Part shown: piece after piece, positions 52,761 through 60,493 of the stretch
How positions within the stretch are numbered: the stretch's first letter is position 1
Layout of the letters: each line of letters opens with the position of its first letter
Assembly (NCBI GenBank): GCA_009377445.1
Contig: WHUA01000009.1
Span: 114,198-178,197 of the forward strand
Direction: 5' to 3'
Length of the DNA stretch: 64,000 nt
Source of the DNA: Alphaproteobacteria bacterium
GTDB taxonomy: Bacteria; Pseudomonadota; Alphaproteobacteria; UBA8366
Position numbers and translations under genes: made by a program
The notes under the pieces: model-generated
What the model saw: only the letters and a program-made list of their open reading frames with translations
What the model was told of the DNA's origin: nothing
The model's database searches: none

Positions 52761-54386
52761 ATGAAATTCGGCGACATCCCGACAGCCGAAGCCGCGGGCG
52801 CCGTCCTCGCGCACAGCATCCGCGGCAAGGGCATCGTCTTCAAGAAGGGCCGCGTGCTGACCGCCGAGGACGTGGCCGCGCTCGTCGCGGCCGGCGTCGC
52901 CAGCGTCACCGGCGCGCAGCTCGAGCGCGACGACATTCCCGAGGACGAGGCGGCGAGCCGCATCGCCGCCGCGGTCAAGGGCGAAAACCTCGCCGGCGCA
53001 GCCCCCTTCACCGGCCGCGTCAACCTGTTCGCCGAGGCGCGCGGCATCGCCGTGATCGACCGCCGGATCGAAGATCTCAACCGCCTGCACGAATCCATCA
53101 CCGTCGCCACCGTCCCCGAATGGGAGCTGGTCGAGCCGAAGCAGATGGTGGCGACGATCAAGATCATCCCCTTCTCCGCCCCGCGGTCGCGCATCGAGGC
53201 GTGCGAGAAGATCGCGCGCGAAGCCGGCAGCGGCGGCCTGATCCGCGTCGCGCCGCTCATGGCGAAGACCGCTGCGCTGATCCAGACCACCCTGCCCGGC
53301 ACCAAGGACAGCGTGCTCGACAAGGGAGCCGCCGTGATGGCGGAGCGGCTGGAGGCGCTCGGCGGCAGGCTGGCGCACGAAATCCGCTGCCCGCACGAGA
53401 CGGCGGCGGTCGAGGCGGCGATCCGCGAGATGCAGGCCAAGGGCTGCGATCTGCTGCTGCTGGCGGGCGCATCGGCGATCACCGACCGGCGCGACGTGCT
53501 GCCGGCGGCGCTGGAGCGCGCGGGCGGCAAGGTCGACCACTACGGCATGCCGGTCGATCCGGGCAACCTGCTGATGGTCGGGCGGCTCGGCGGCGTGCCG
53601 GCTGTGGGCCTGCCGGGCTGCGCCCGCTCGCCCAAGTTCAACGGCGTCGACTTCGTGCTGCAGCGGCTCTGCGCCGGCATCGCGCTGGATGCGGCGCATG
53701 TCATGCGCATGGGCATCGGCGGGCTGCTGAAGGAAGTGCCGCGGCCGCAGCCGCGCAGCGGAACCGCGGAGGACACGGCCGCCGCCGCGCCGCGCGCCCC
53801 CAGCATCGCCTGCATCATCCTCGCCGCCGGCCAGTCGCGGCGGATGGGACGGATCAACAAGCTGCTCGCCGAGATCGGCGGCAAGCCGATGGCGCGCTGG
53901 GCCGCGGAGGCCGCGCTGGCGTCGAGCGCCCGCCCCGTCTTCGTCGTGCTCGGCCACGAGGCGGCCGAGGTTCGCGCCGCGCTCGCCGGCCTCGCCGTGA
54001 GCTTCGTCGAGAACCCGGATTACGCGCAGGGCATCGCCAGCTCGGTAAAGCGCGGCATCGCGGCGCTCCCCGCGTCGGCGGACGGCGCGGTCGTCTGCCT
54101 CGGCGACATGCCCCGCATCGGCGCACGCCAGATCGACCGCCTGATCGCCGCCTACAACCCGGTCGAGGGCCGCGCGCTCTGCATCCCCACCTGGCGCGGC
54201 AAGCGCGGCAACCCGGTCCTGATCGGCAAGCGCTTCTTCGCCGAGATGCAGGCGCTCACCGGCGACGTCGGCGCGAGACCGCTCATCAGCCAGTATCCGG
54301 AGCTCACCTGCGAGGTCGCGATGGAGGATGACGCGGTTCTGGTGGATATCGACACGCCGCAGGCGCTTGCGGGGTTGGGGGGTTAG
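52761..54386 (+). CDS. MoeA-like/MocA-like fusion for molybdenum cofactor handling
   Basis: A 541-residue two-domain protein. Residues 1-335 form a molybdopterin-binding domain (MoeA/MogA-like, with LLLAGASAITDRRDVLP, HYGMPVDPGNLLM, PAVGLPGCARSPKFNGVDFV). From about 345 comes a MobA/MocA nucleotidyltransferase domain with LAAGQSRRMGRINKLL (354-369), VVCLGDMPRI and GNPVLIGKRF. MocA adds CMP to molybdopterin, the cofactor form used by CO-dehydrogenase-type enzymes. This fits the cox cluster and suggests MCD cofactor. I start at ATG 52761, after the repeat. Confidence 0.88.
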   Translation: MKFGDIPTAEAAGAVLAHSIRGKGIVFKKGRVLTAEDVAALVAAGVASVTGAQLERDDIPEDEAASRIAAAVKGENLAGAAPFTGRVNLFAEARGIAVIDRRIEDLNRLHESITVATVPEWELVEPKQMVATIKIIPFSAPRSRIEACEKIAREAGSGGLIRVAPLMAKTAALIQTTLPGTKDSVLDKGAAVMAERLEALGGRLAHEIRCPHETAAVEAAIREMQAKGCDLLLLAGASAITDRRDVLPAALERAGGKVDHYGMPVDPGNLLMVGRLGGVPAVGLPGCARSPKFNGVDFVLQRLCAGIALDAAHVMRMGIGGLLKEVPRPQPRSGTAEDTAAAAPRAPSIACIILAAGQSRRMGRINKLLAEIGGKPMARWAAEAALASSARPVFVVLGHEAAEVRAALAGLAVSFVENPDYAQGIASSVKRGIAALPASADGAVVCLGDMPRIGARQIDRLIAAYNPVEGRALCIPTWRGKRGNPVLIGKRFFAEMQALTGDVGARPLISQYPELTCEVAMEDDAVLVDIDTPQALAGLGG

Positions 54387-54399
54387 GGCGAGCTGAAGG

Positions 54400-54582
54400 T
54401 TAACCCGCGCTTTTTGCGCCCGTCGAAGCAAGCGCCTTCTCGAGATCTCTCACGGTAAAGCTCTTCGGACGCCCCTTTGGCTTGAGGATCCGAACACCAT
54501 CGTTCGTCCGGCCAAGCACTTCGTACCCTCCGACGAGTCGGCCCGTCTTTGCATTGCGTGCGATCTTCTTTTCGTTGCCCAT
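54400..54582 (-). CDS. Small basic protein with AT-hook-like motif
   Basis: A 60-residue protein of unknown function starting at ATG 54582, behind a strong AAGGAGGGG. The sequence begins MGNEKKIARNAKTGRLVGGY and contains KPKGRPKSF, with the GRPK core seen in AT-hook DNA-binding peptides, followed by a helix VRDLEKALAS. It is 14 bases downstream of the HAD gene, on the same strand. It may bind DNA, but one short motif is weak evidence. Confidence 0.6.
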   Translation of the reverse strand: MGNEKKIARNAKTGRLVGGYEVLGRTNDGVRILKPKGRPKSFTVRDLEKALASTGAKSAG

Positions 54583-54596
54583 TGCCGTACCCCTCC

Positions 54597-55244
54597 TTAA
54601 ATCAGCGTTGGCGTCTTCGCCATGTCGTCGAACACCTCCGCCCCCGCTGCACGCAGCCCGTCCGCATCCGTCAGCGGATCGCCGGCATAGCCCAACACGC
54701 GCATCCCGGCCGCGATGCCCGCGAGAACGCCGGGCACGCTGTCCTCGATCACCACGGTGTCTTCCGGCGCCGCGCCCATGGAACGGGCGGCGAAGAGAAA
54801 CAGGTCGGGTGCCGGTTTCCCGCGGGCCACCTGCTCGGCACTGAATAGAACGTGCTCGACGAGGGGCAGGAGTCCGGCCTTGCCGAGCGAGGCCCGCATC
54901 TTCGAGAAGCGGCCCGACGACGCGACACAGAACGGCACGCCTGCCTTGCACAACGCCAGGATCGCCGCTTCCGCACCCGGCACAGGCTCGATGCCCGCCC
55001 GGAACGCCTCTTCCGTCCCCGCCCGCACCTTGGCCGGCCAATCCGCGCCGAGCGACAGGCCGCTCTCGCGCTCGACCATCTCCTGCACCGCTTCGATGGT
55101 GCGGCCGACGAAGCGGCGGCGGCAGTCTTCGTAGGAAACAACGTAGCCCGAACTGCCCAACAGACGCGCAAGGAAGCGGTTGGCCACCGCCTCCGTGTCG
55201 ACCAGGACGCCGTCGCAATCGAAGATTACGAGCTGGCAGGGCAT
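54597..55244 (-). CDS. HAD-superfamily phosphatase/phosphomutase (subfamily IA)
   Basis: A 215-residue HAD enzyme. Motif I is FDCDGVLVDTE (D9, D11), motif II CVASSGR, motif III with K of GKPAPDLFLFA, and motif IV VIEDSVPGV. The helical cap between residues 16 and 85 is that of beta-phosphoglucomutase/YieH-like members. It acts on a small phosphorylated metabolite in the cytoplasm; the substrate is unknown. Confidence 0.9.
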   Translation of the reverse strand: MPCQLVIFDCDGVLVDTEAVANRFLARLLGSSGYVVSYEDCRRRFVGRTIEAVQEMVERESGLSLGADWPAKVRAGTEEAFRAGIEPVPGAEAAILALCKAGVPFCVASSGRFSKMRASLGKAGLLPLVEHVLFSAEQVARGKPAPDLFLFAARSMGAAPEDTVVIEDSVPGVLAGIAAGMRVLGYAGDPLTDADGLRAAGAEVFDDMAKTPTLI

Positions 55245-55301
55245 GTGAGCCTCGCTACCAGCACGGAGGAGTGCATGCAGCAGCGGAACAACTTAACTGA
55301 A

Positions 55302-56105
55302 TCATTTTGGCGTCTTCGGCACCGCCACGGTAACCAGCTCCCTGTATGCGATGCCCAGTACAGATGCGTCTATGGTGAAAAAGAACCAATAAATGGTGGC
55401 CTCGAGGATCAGATATGCCAAAGGATACACGGTATCGGGGCCCATCAACCCGCCAAAAAACGCATAGTCGAGAATTGCAGAACCCGCATATGAAGGAAAG
55501 GCCGCCAAAACAACCATCGTCGAAAGCCTGAAACCGTTCCCCTTCGTAACGCGCCACGCGCTGCAGAAGCCCAATTCTTGCCCGATAGCAACTGCCGGAA
55601 ACACGAGCAGGAAGCGCGCCAAGCTGAACGCGACCACGCCCGGGAGAATTAACAGCACCGGATCGCTGAATGTTTGGGATTCAAACTCGTCCCAGCTCGC
55701 AGACGGGAAAAATGCAAGCCAAGCCGCAACCGAGATGCCGGCTAAGATAGCCAAAGCCGCAACGCCAAAAATAAATGCCCGACACAGGAATCGCCATTCG
55801 GCCGCGCCAACCGAGTAGGTAAATCGAGCTAATCTATCCTCTCTTCCGAGCACCACAAGCCGGTACCATGCCGTCATCGCGGGAATCGAAAGGATCCAGG
55901 CGAACGCTTCGAGCCACGCGCCGAACCAGGACAATGACAGGTATGCCGGAGATTCCGGGTCCAGCCCCGGTACGTAGTTGCGGGAGAACATGGCCGCAAT
56001 GAACTGAGCAACAAGTGGAAACCATACAAGCCTCGCGAAAGCACCGAGGTTTGCAAAGAACAGCCTATAGGATTCGATCAGCGTATGAATGACGAGCAGT
56101 TTCAT
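55302..56105 (-). CDS. Multi-pass membrane protein of unknown function
   Basis: A 267-residue protein with about six predicted membrane helices (for example 21-39, 65-85, 108-133, 152-176, 194-212, 222-246) and no recognised motif. Base composition is lower in GC (about half in sampled lines) than neighbouring genes, which suggests recent acquisition. It follows the next gene by 19 bases on the same strand, so the two probably form an operon. Aromatic-rich helices (FFANLGAFARLVWFP) are the most notable feature. Confidence 0.65.
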   Translation of the reverse strand: MKLLVIHTLIESYRLFFANLGAFARLVWFPLVAQFIAAMFSRNYVPGLDPESPAYLSLSWFGAWLEAFAWILSIPAMTAWYRLVVLGREDRLARFTYSVGAAEWRFLCRAFIFGVAALAILAGISVAAWLAFFPSASWDEFESQTFSDPVLLILPGVVAFSLARFLLVFPAVAIGQELGFCSAWRVTKGNGFRLSTMVVLAAFPSYAGSAILDYAFFGGLMGPDTVYPLAYLILEATIYWFFFTIDASVLGIAYRELVTVAVPKTPK

Positions 56106-56124
56106 GGATTGGGTCCGCCGACGG

Positions 56125-56730
56125 TCAGCGCTTGATCTCGTTCGGCATGAGGAAAAGAACGCCCTCGGTCGTCATCCGAAACTCACCATTCAAATGATCA
56201 TCTTCGGCACATTCCTCGCCCCGCCTGACTCCCTCTATGGTGGCCTGCGATACGGTCATTGTCGACTTGCCCAATCCACGTCCCATATTGTCGCGCATTA
56301 CGCGGTCCAAGCTCTTAACCGGGTCGGAAGATGGATACGTCATTCGTTCGATCAAAACTTTCGTCTCCTCCGTACGAATCTTCCAGAGCTCCGTTCCTGT
56401 AAGCCATAGCTGGAACGTGCGCGGGCGTTGTGCCTCTGACTCGGTTGGAAGTACTGTCATGGTGAGGATTCCGCCGCCCTCGGGGATCGTCATCTCGTAG
56501 CGTTCCGAATCTTTGAAAATCCTGAACTCAGGCACAGTGCGCGCCGGGCCTCGCTGCGGATGTAGCAGTTCAGCGGTCTTCCGGTCTGAAAGTTCGGGCT
56601 CGCCCGACGACGCGAATTCAGATTCGACGAGCCTTGGGAGGAGGAAGAATGTCGCCCCTACCCAAACAGCTACCAGCGCGATGCCAAATCCCGCCCCGAA
56701 TGCAATGCCATGGAGAAACTTCTTCAGCAT
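56125..56730 (-). CDS. Single-helix membrane-anchored protein of unknown function
   Basis: A 201-residue protein with one N-terminal helix (GIAFGAGFGIALVAVWVGATFF, about residues 9-30; quoted here as two parts GIAFGAGFGIAL and VAVWVGATFF) and a soluble domain with strands such as ERYEMTIPEGGGILTMTVLP. I recognise no family. Composition is AT-richer than the surroundings, like its partner gene downstream. The outer domain is probably periplasmic. Confidence 0.62.
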   Translation of the reverse strand: MLKKFLHGIAFGAGFGIALVAVWVGATFFLLPRLVESEFASSGEPELSDRKTAELLHPQRGPARTVPEFRIFKDSERYEMTIPEGGGILTMTVLPTESEAQRPRTFQLWLTGTELWKIRTEETKVLIERMTYPSSDPVKSLDRVMRDNMGRGLGKSTMTVSQATIEGVRRGEECAEDDHLNGEFRMTTEGVLFLMPNEIKR

Positions 56731-56897
56731 GGAAGGTCTATCCCCAACTATAATCCAACGACTTTAGTTATTATGATTCTATTTATTATTCAATTTAAAG
56801 TTGGTTAAAATTTCCTGGGGTGCTGGCATAAGCGGCGTTGCCATGCCCAACCTCGTTGCCATCCCCCCGCGTCTACACCTAGGTGGGCTGACCGACG

Positions 56898-56985
56898 CGC
56901 ACGCCGGCATTGCCACGACCTTCGTCGAGAACTCGGATTACGCGCCGGGCATCGCCAGCTCGTGAAGTGCGGTATCGTCGCCGTG
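56898..56985 (+). pseudogene. Decayed fragment of the MocA-like nucleotidyltransferase gene
   Basis: Bases 56920-56962 match 54002-54044 of the MoeA-MocA gene with only two differences in 43. After a one-base deletion the match continues, weaker, to about 56983. Upstream, 56898-56919 still resembles 53980-54001. The peptide would read FVENSDYAPGIASS against FVENPDYAQGIASS, then a stop. The gap 56731-57033 otherwise holds only an AT-rich stretch (about 56757-56815) that may include the promoter of the leftward operon. Confidence 0.75.
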
Positions 56986-57033
56986 CCCCTTCGCCGCAGG
57001 CGCCGGCAAGATCGGAGAGTTAAGTCCCGCCCC

Positions 57034-57837
57034 TCACCGCATCCACAAAATCACCGCCAGCCCTAACCCGAACACGATCCGGTACCACGCAAACAGCCCA
57101 AACCCGTTCCGGCTGACGAAATCGATCATCCAGCGGACGACGAGCATGGCGGTGACGAAGGCGGCGGCGAAGCCGATCAGCAGCAGCAGCGCGCCGTCGC
57201 CGGTCAGGCTCTCGCGGTTCGACCACAGGTCGTAGACGGCCGCGCCGAACAGCGTCGGGATGGCGAGGAAGAAGGAGAACTCGGCCGCCGTCTTGCGCTC
57301 CACGCCCAGCAGCAGCGCGCCCAGGATGGTCGCGCCCGAGCGCGACACGCCGGGGATCATCGCGATGCATTGGATCAGGCCGATGCCGAGCGCGAGCCGC
57401 GGGCCGAACGCCTCGATGCTGCGCACGCGCGGCACCGGGCGCAGGCGCTCGATCACCAGGATCGCGATGCCGCCCAGGATCAGCGTCGTCGCCACCACGG
57501 CGGGCGAGAACAGATAGGCCTTGATGTATTTGTGCAGCAGCACGCCGAGCACGGCCGCGGGCAGGAAGGCGAGCAGGATCGCGTAGACGAAACGGCGCGC
57601 GGCGGGATCCGCCGTGAAGTCGCGCAGCACGCCGAACAGCTTGCCGAAATAGAGCAGGCAGACGGCCAGCACCGCCCCCACCTGGATGACGATCTCGAAG
57701 ACCTTGCCGGGCGGGCCGATGAAGCCCAGGAGATCGACGAAGACGATGAGATGCCCCGTCGACGAGACCGGCAGATACTCGGTCGCGCCTTCGATTACGC
57801 CCAGCAATATGGCGTTGATGATCGTTTCGATTGTCAT
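57034..57837 (-). CDS. uppP: Undecaprenyl-diphosphatase UppP (BacA)
   Basis: A 267-residue inner-membrane enzyme that removes a phosphate from undecaprenyl diphosphate, recycling the lipid carrier for peptidoglycan and other wall polymers; overproduction gives bacitracin resistance. The catalytic motifs are GVIEGATEYLPVSSTGH (13-29, with E16, E20, S25/S26 and H29) and PGVSRSGAT near residue 170. Start ATG 57837 is the first methionine of the conserved domain; the frame upstream adds a non-conserved tail. Confidence 0.95.
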   Translation of the reverse strand: MTIETIINAILLGVIEGATEYLPVSSTGHLIVFVDLLGFIGPPGKVFEIVIQVGAVLAVCLLYFGKLFGVLRDFTADPAARRFVYAILLAFLPAAVLGVLLHKYIKAYLFSPAVVATTLILGGIAILVIERLRPVPRVRSIEAFGPRLALGIGLIQCIAMIPGVSRSGATILGALLLGVERKTAAEFSFFLAIPTLFGAAVYDLWSNRESLTGDGALLLLIGFAAAFVTAMLVVRWMIDFVSRNGFGLFAWYRIVFGLGLAVILWMR

Positions 57838-58027
57838 GGCGGCCGATCGAGATGGGTTGAGCCGCGCGTTGTTACGCCACCCGCCTGAGGAAAGCAATCC
57901 TTAAGGCCCGGCGCATAGGACCGACCCCGCTTGCGCAACGGCGCGCGATCTGGTCTCGTCGCGGCTGGCTTCCACTCCGTTTCAACCGCGTCCGCCGGGA
58001 GGGTAATCGCATTTGTGCGTGCTCGCG

Positions 58028-58153
58028 GCGATTGGGACAAGCGGGGTGCGTGCTTCGTCCCTCGACAAGCTCGGGATGAGGAGGCTCAGCATGAGGTTCT
58101 TTTCTCAATGCCACGAAGATTCTCCCTCATCCTGAGCTTGTCGAAGGACGCAC
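58028..58153. repeat. Dispersed repeat copy overlapping the start of a gene
   Basis: Closely matches 3710-3811: shared GCGATTGGGACAAGCGG, then GTGCGTGCTTCG, CTCAGCATGAGG, CGAAGATT, CCTCATCCTGAGC and GTCGAAGGACGCAC. This copy has about 20 extra bases (a second CTCGACAAGCTCGGGATGAG arm). The start codon and first 15 codons of the serine hydrolase lie inside it. Confidence 0.85.
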
Positions 58154-59196
58154 CGCGCCTGTTGCTAGTCGCGGCTGCGATGGCATTGCTGCCCCCGGCC
58201 GGGAGCGTCGCCGCGAACACCGGCGAGACCTGGCCCGGCAAGACCTGGACGCGGCTGGCGGCGCCCGAGTCGGCCGGGTGGTCGGCGGCGGGACTCGCCA
58301 AGGCACAGCAATACGCGCGCGCGATCGGCTCGACCGAGGTGATGATCGTCCATCGCGGCGCCCTCGTGGATGCCTGGGGCGACATCGCCGCAAAGTCGGA
58401 GGCCTATTCTGTGCGCAAGAGCGTGCTGAGCGCGCTCATCGGCATCGCCGTGGCGAAGAAGCAGATCGACATTACGCAGACGATGGCGGCGCTGGGCATC
58501 GACGACAACCCGCCGCTCACCGCCGCCGAGAAGCAGGCCACCGTCGCCGACCTGCTCAAGGCGCGCTCCGGCGTCTATCATCCTTCGCATTACGAGACGG
58601 AGCGCATGGTCCGCGACCGCCCGGCGCGCGGCAGCCATCCGCCGGGCAGCTTCTGGTACTACAACAACTGGGACTTCAACGCGCTCGCCACGATCTACGA
58701 AACTAGGACCGGCGAGAAGGTCTTCGAGGCCGTCGCGCGCAATCTCGCGGGGCCGCTGGAGATGGAGGATTTCCGGCCGGCGGACGGGCGCTACGTCGGC
58801 GGCGGCGCGTCGCTGCATCCGGCCTACCCGATGCGGCTCTCGACCCGCGACCTCGCGCGCTTCGGGCTGCTGTACCTCCGCAACGGGCGCTGGAAAGACC
58901 GCCAGGTCGTCCCCGCCGCCTGGGTCGCGGAAAGCACGGCGGCCCATTCCGATGCCGGAGGAGGGCGCGGCTACGGCTACATGTGGTGGAGCCGCAGCGG
59001 CGCCGCCTGCTTCGCCGCGGCGAAGCCCGAAGTCCGCTGTTTCAACGCCGCGGGAAACTACGGGCAGTACGTCCTCGTCATCCCCGCGCTCGACCTGGTC
59101 GTGGTGCACCGCGTCAACACCGACGCCAGCCGCAAGCGTGTCGGCGGCGCCGCCTTCCGCAAGCTCGTGGCGCTCATCGTCGCGGCGATGCCATAG
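58108..59196 (+). CDS. Serine hydrolase (beta-lactamase/class C-related), secreted
   Basis: A 362-residue PF00144-type serine hydrolase. The nucleophile motif is S101-VRK104 (SxxK, AYSVRKSVLS) and the second motif YYNNW (YxN). The protein probably hydrolyses an ester or amide rather than giving antibiotic resistance. If started at ATG 58108, residues 1-35 form a signal peptide (ending AGSVAAN), of which MPRRFSLILSLSKDAP comes from the dispersed repeat. A start inside the non-repeat part is not obvious, because the next Met (MALLPPAGS) leaves too short a leader. The repeat-coded start is therefore plausible but needs checking. Confidence 0.8.
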   Translation: MPRRFSLILSLSKDAPRLLLVAAAMALLPPAGSVAANTGETWPGKTWTRLAAPESAGWSAAGLAKAQQYARAIGSTEVMIVHRGALVDAWGDIAAKSEAYSVRKSVLSALIGIAVAKKQIDITQTMAALGIDDNPPLTAAEKQATVADLLKARSGVYHPSHYETERMVRDRPARGSHPPGSFWYYNNWDFNALATIYETRTGEKVFEAVARNLAGPLEMEDFRPADGRYVGGGASLHPAYPMRLSTRDLARFGLLYLRNGRWKDRQVVPAAWVAESTAAHSDAGGGRGYGYMWWSRSGAACFAAAKPEVRCFNAAGNYGQYVLVIPALDLVVVHRVNTDASRKRVGGAAFRKLVALIVAAMP

Positions 59197-59211
59197 GCGG
59201 CGTGCGCCGCC

Positions 59212-59637
59212 TCACTCGTGCCCCGGCCGCTCGCGGCGGAGCTTCTTGACGGCGCCGCGCTGGACCTTGGATTTGATGCGGCGCTCTTTTGCCGCCTTGC
59301 TCGGCTTGGTCTTGACGCGGAACTTCGGCGCGATCGCCGCCTCCTGCAGCAGGGCCACCAACCGCTCGCGCGCGTCGGCGCGGTTCTGCTCCTGGGTGCG
59401 GAAGCGCTCGGCGCGGATCACCAGCACGCCGTCCTTCGTCAGCCGCCGTCCCGCGAGCCGCACCGCCCGCGCGCGCACCGCCTCGGGCAGGCCGGGCGAG
59501 CGCCGCAGATCGAAGCGCAGCTCGACCGCGGTCGACACCTTGTTGACGTTCTGCCCGCCGGGGCCGGAGGCGCGGACGAACTGCTCCTCGAGCTCGGCTT
59601 CGTCGATCTGGATGCGTTCGGTGATGCGGATCGTCAT
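59212..59637 (-). CDS. arfB: Alternative ribosome-rescue factor ArfB (peptidyl-tRNA hydrolase, YaeJ/ICT1)
   Basis: A 141-residue release-factor-like protein that frees ribosomes stalled without a stop codon. The catalytic GGQ is at 27-29 (RASGPGGQNVNKV), and the C-terminal tail is strongly basic (KPSKAAKERRIKSKVQRG), which inserts into the empty mRNA channel. I start at ATG 59637 behind GGAAGGG; an earlier start adds only MRYRKGA. Confidence 0.93.
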   Translation of the reverse strand: MTIRITERIQIDEAELEEQFVRASGPGGQNVNKVSTAVELRFDLRRSPGLPEAVRARAVRLAGRRLTKDGVLVIRAERFRTQEQNRADARERLVALLQEAAIAPKFRVKTKPSKAAKERRIKSKVQRGAVKKLRRERPGHE

Positions 59638-59724
59638 GGCGCCCTTCCTATATCGCACCGCCCGTCAGGTGCATAGCGCCGCCCCACCAAAAGGCTCGGC
59701 CAAGGCGTGATCGAGCCAAAGGAA

Positions 59725-59772
59725 AAAAGGGGACAGAGCCCTATTTTCGGAAATAGGGCTCTGTCCCCTTTT
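59725..59772. repeat. 22-bp perfect hairpin of the AATAGGGCTCTGTCCCC repeat
   Basis: AAAAGGGGACAGAGCCCTAT plus TT (59725-59746) pairs perfectly with 59751-59772 around a TCGG loop. T-runs on both strands make it look like a bidirectional terminator, yet it lies between two divergently transcribed genes. A truncated further ACTGTCCCCTTTTCC copy follows at 59775-59789. The unit is identical to the tandem copies at 41444-41488. Confidence 0.85.
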
Positions 59773-59869
59773 CCACTGTCCCCTTTTCCAGATCGAGCCG
59801 CCTTTCCCCTCCCCGCCGCAGCCGCTACCATGCGGGGGAAGCCGACCCATGACCGCGCCGGGAGGCAGG

Positions 59870-60283
59870 ATGCAGTTCGCCGGAATCAGCTATATCGCCG
59901 TTGCCTTCGCCGCGGCCGCGAGTTTCGTGTTCGGGTTCGCCTACTACATGGCGTTCGGAAAGCCCTGGATGGAAGCGCTCGGCAAGACCACGGCGGATAT
60001 CGAGAACAGCAAATCGCCGCTGCCCTTCGTCATCGCCGCCGTGGCGGAGCTGGTCATCGCCTACATGCTGGCCGGCGTCATGGGGCATCTCGGCCGCGAT
60101 GCGATGACGGTCCCGACCGGGCTGATCACCGGCCTGTTCGCCTGGATCGGCTTCGTCGTCACGACCATGGCGGTCAATCACGCCTTCCAGGGCGTGCGCC
60201 CGATGCTGACGCTAATCGACGGCGGCCACTGGCTCGGCGTGCTGCTGCTGCAGGGCCTCATCATCGGCTGGATCGGGCTTTAG
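59870..60283 (+). CDS. DUF1761 family membrane protein
   Basis: A 137-residue protein with four membrane helices (about 8-27, 48-70, 80-100, 117-136) and the DUF1761 pattern (ISYIAVAFAAAASFVFGF, YYMAFGKPWME, LIDGGHWLGVLLLQGLIIG). Function unknown. I choose ATG 59870, which follows GGGAGGCAGG; an ATG seven codons earlier is possible. Confidence 0.82.
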   Translation: MQFAGISYIAVAFAAAASFVFGFAYYMAFGKPWMEALGKTTADIENSKSPLPFVIAAVAELVIAYMLAGVMGHLGRDAMTVPTGLITGLFAWIGFVVTTMAVNHAFQGVRPMLTLIDGGHWLGVLLLQGLIIGWIGL

Positions 60284-60297
60284 CGCGCATCGAGCGT

Positions 60298-60398
60298 ACT
60301 CGTCCTTGGGCACGCTCGGCAAGCTTGGGATGAGCAATATATCCAGCTAAAACAGTAAATTACGCCTCATCCCGAGCTTGTCGAGGGACGAAGCATGA
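60298..60398. repeat. Diverged copy of the CTTCGAC/CTCAGCATGAG repeat
   Basis: CGTCCTTGGGCACGCTCGGC and AAGCTTGGGATGAG form one arm; CTCATCCCGAGCTTGTCGAG and GGACGAAGCATGAATG the other, around an AT-rich centre (about 60334-60366). The arms match the repeat at 58028 and 3710 imperfectly. It separates the DUF1761 gene from the next operon. Confidence 0.7.
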
Positions 60399-60493
60399 AT
60401 GCGCTCCCCCGCCGTCCCGCGAACGCCGGGCAACAGTAAAGAATTGGTAATCTTTTCAAGGGAAGGTGGCGGCGCCTGCTGGGGAGGATTTTC

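Noticed and set aside
51426..54431. 1001-codon antisense frame over the xdhC and MoeA-MocA genes
   Set aside because: Compositional shadow; the forward genes have clear motifs and coupled starts.
58278..58706. Second open frame inside the serine hydrolase gene
   Set aside because: Out-of-frame shadow with no start signal; the hydrolase frame has SxxK and YxN motifs.
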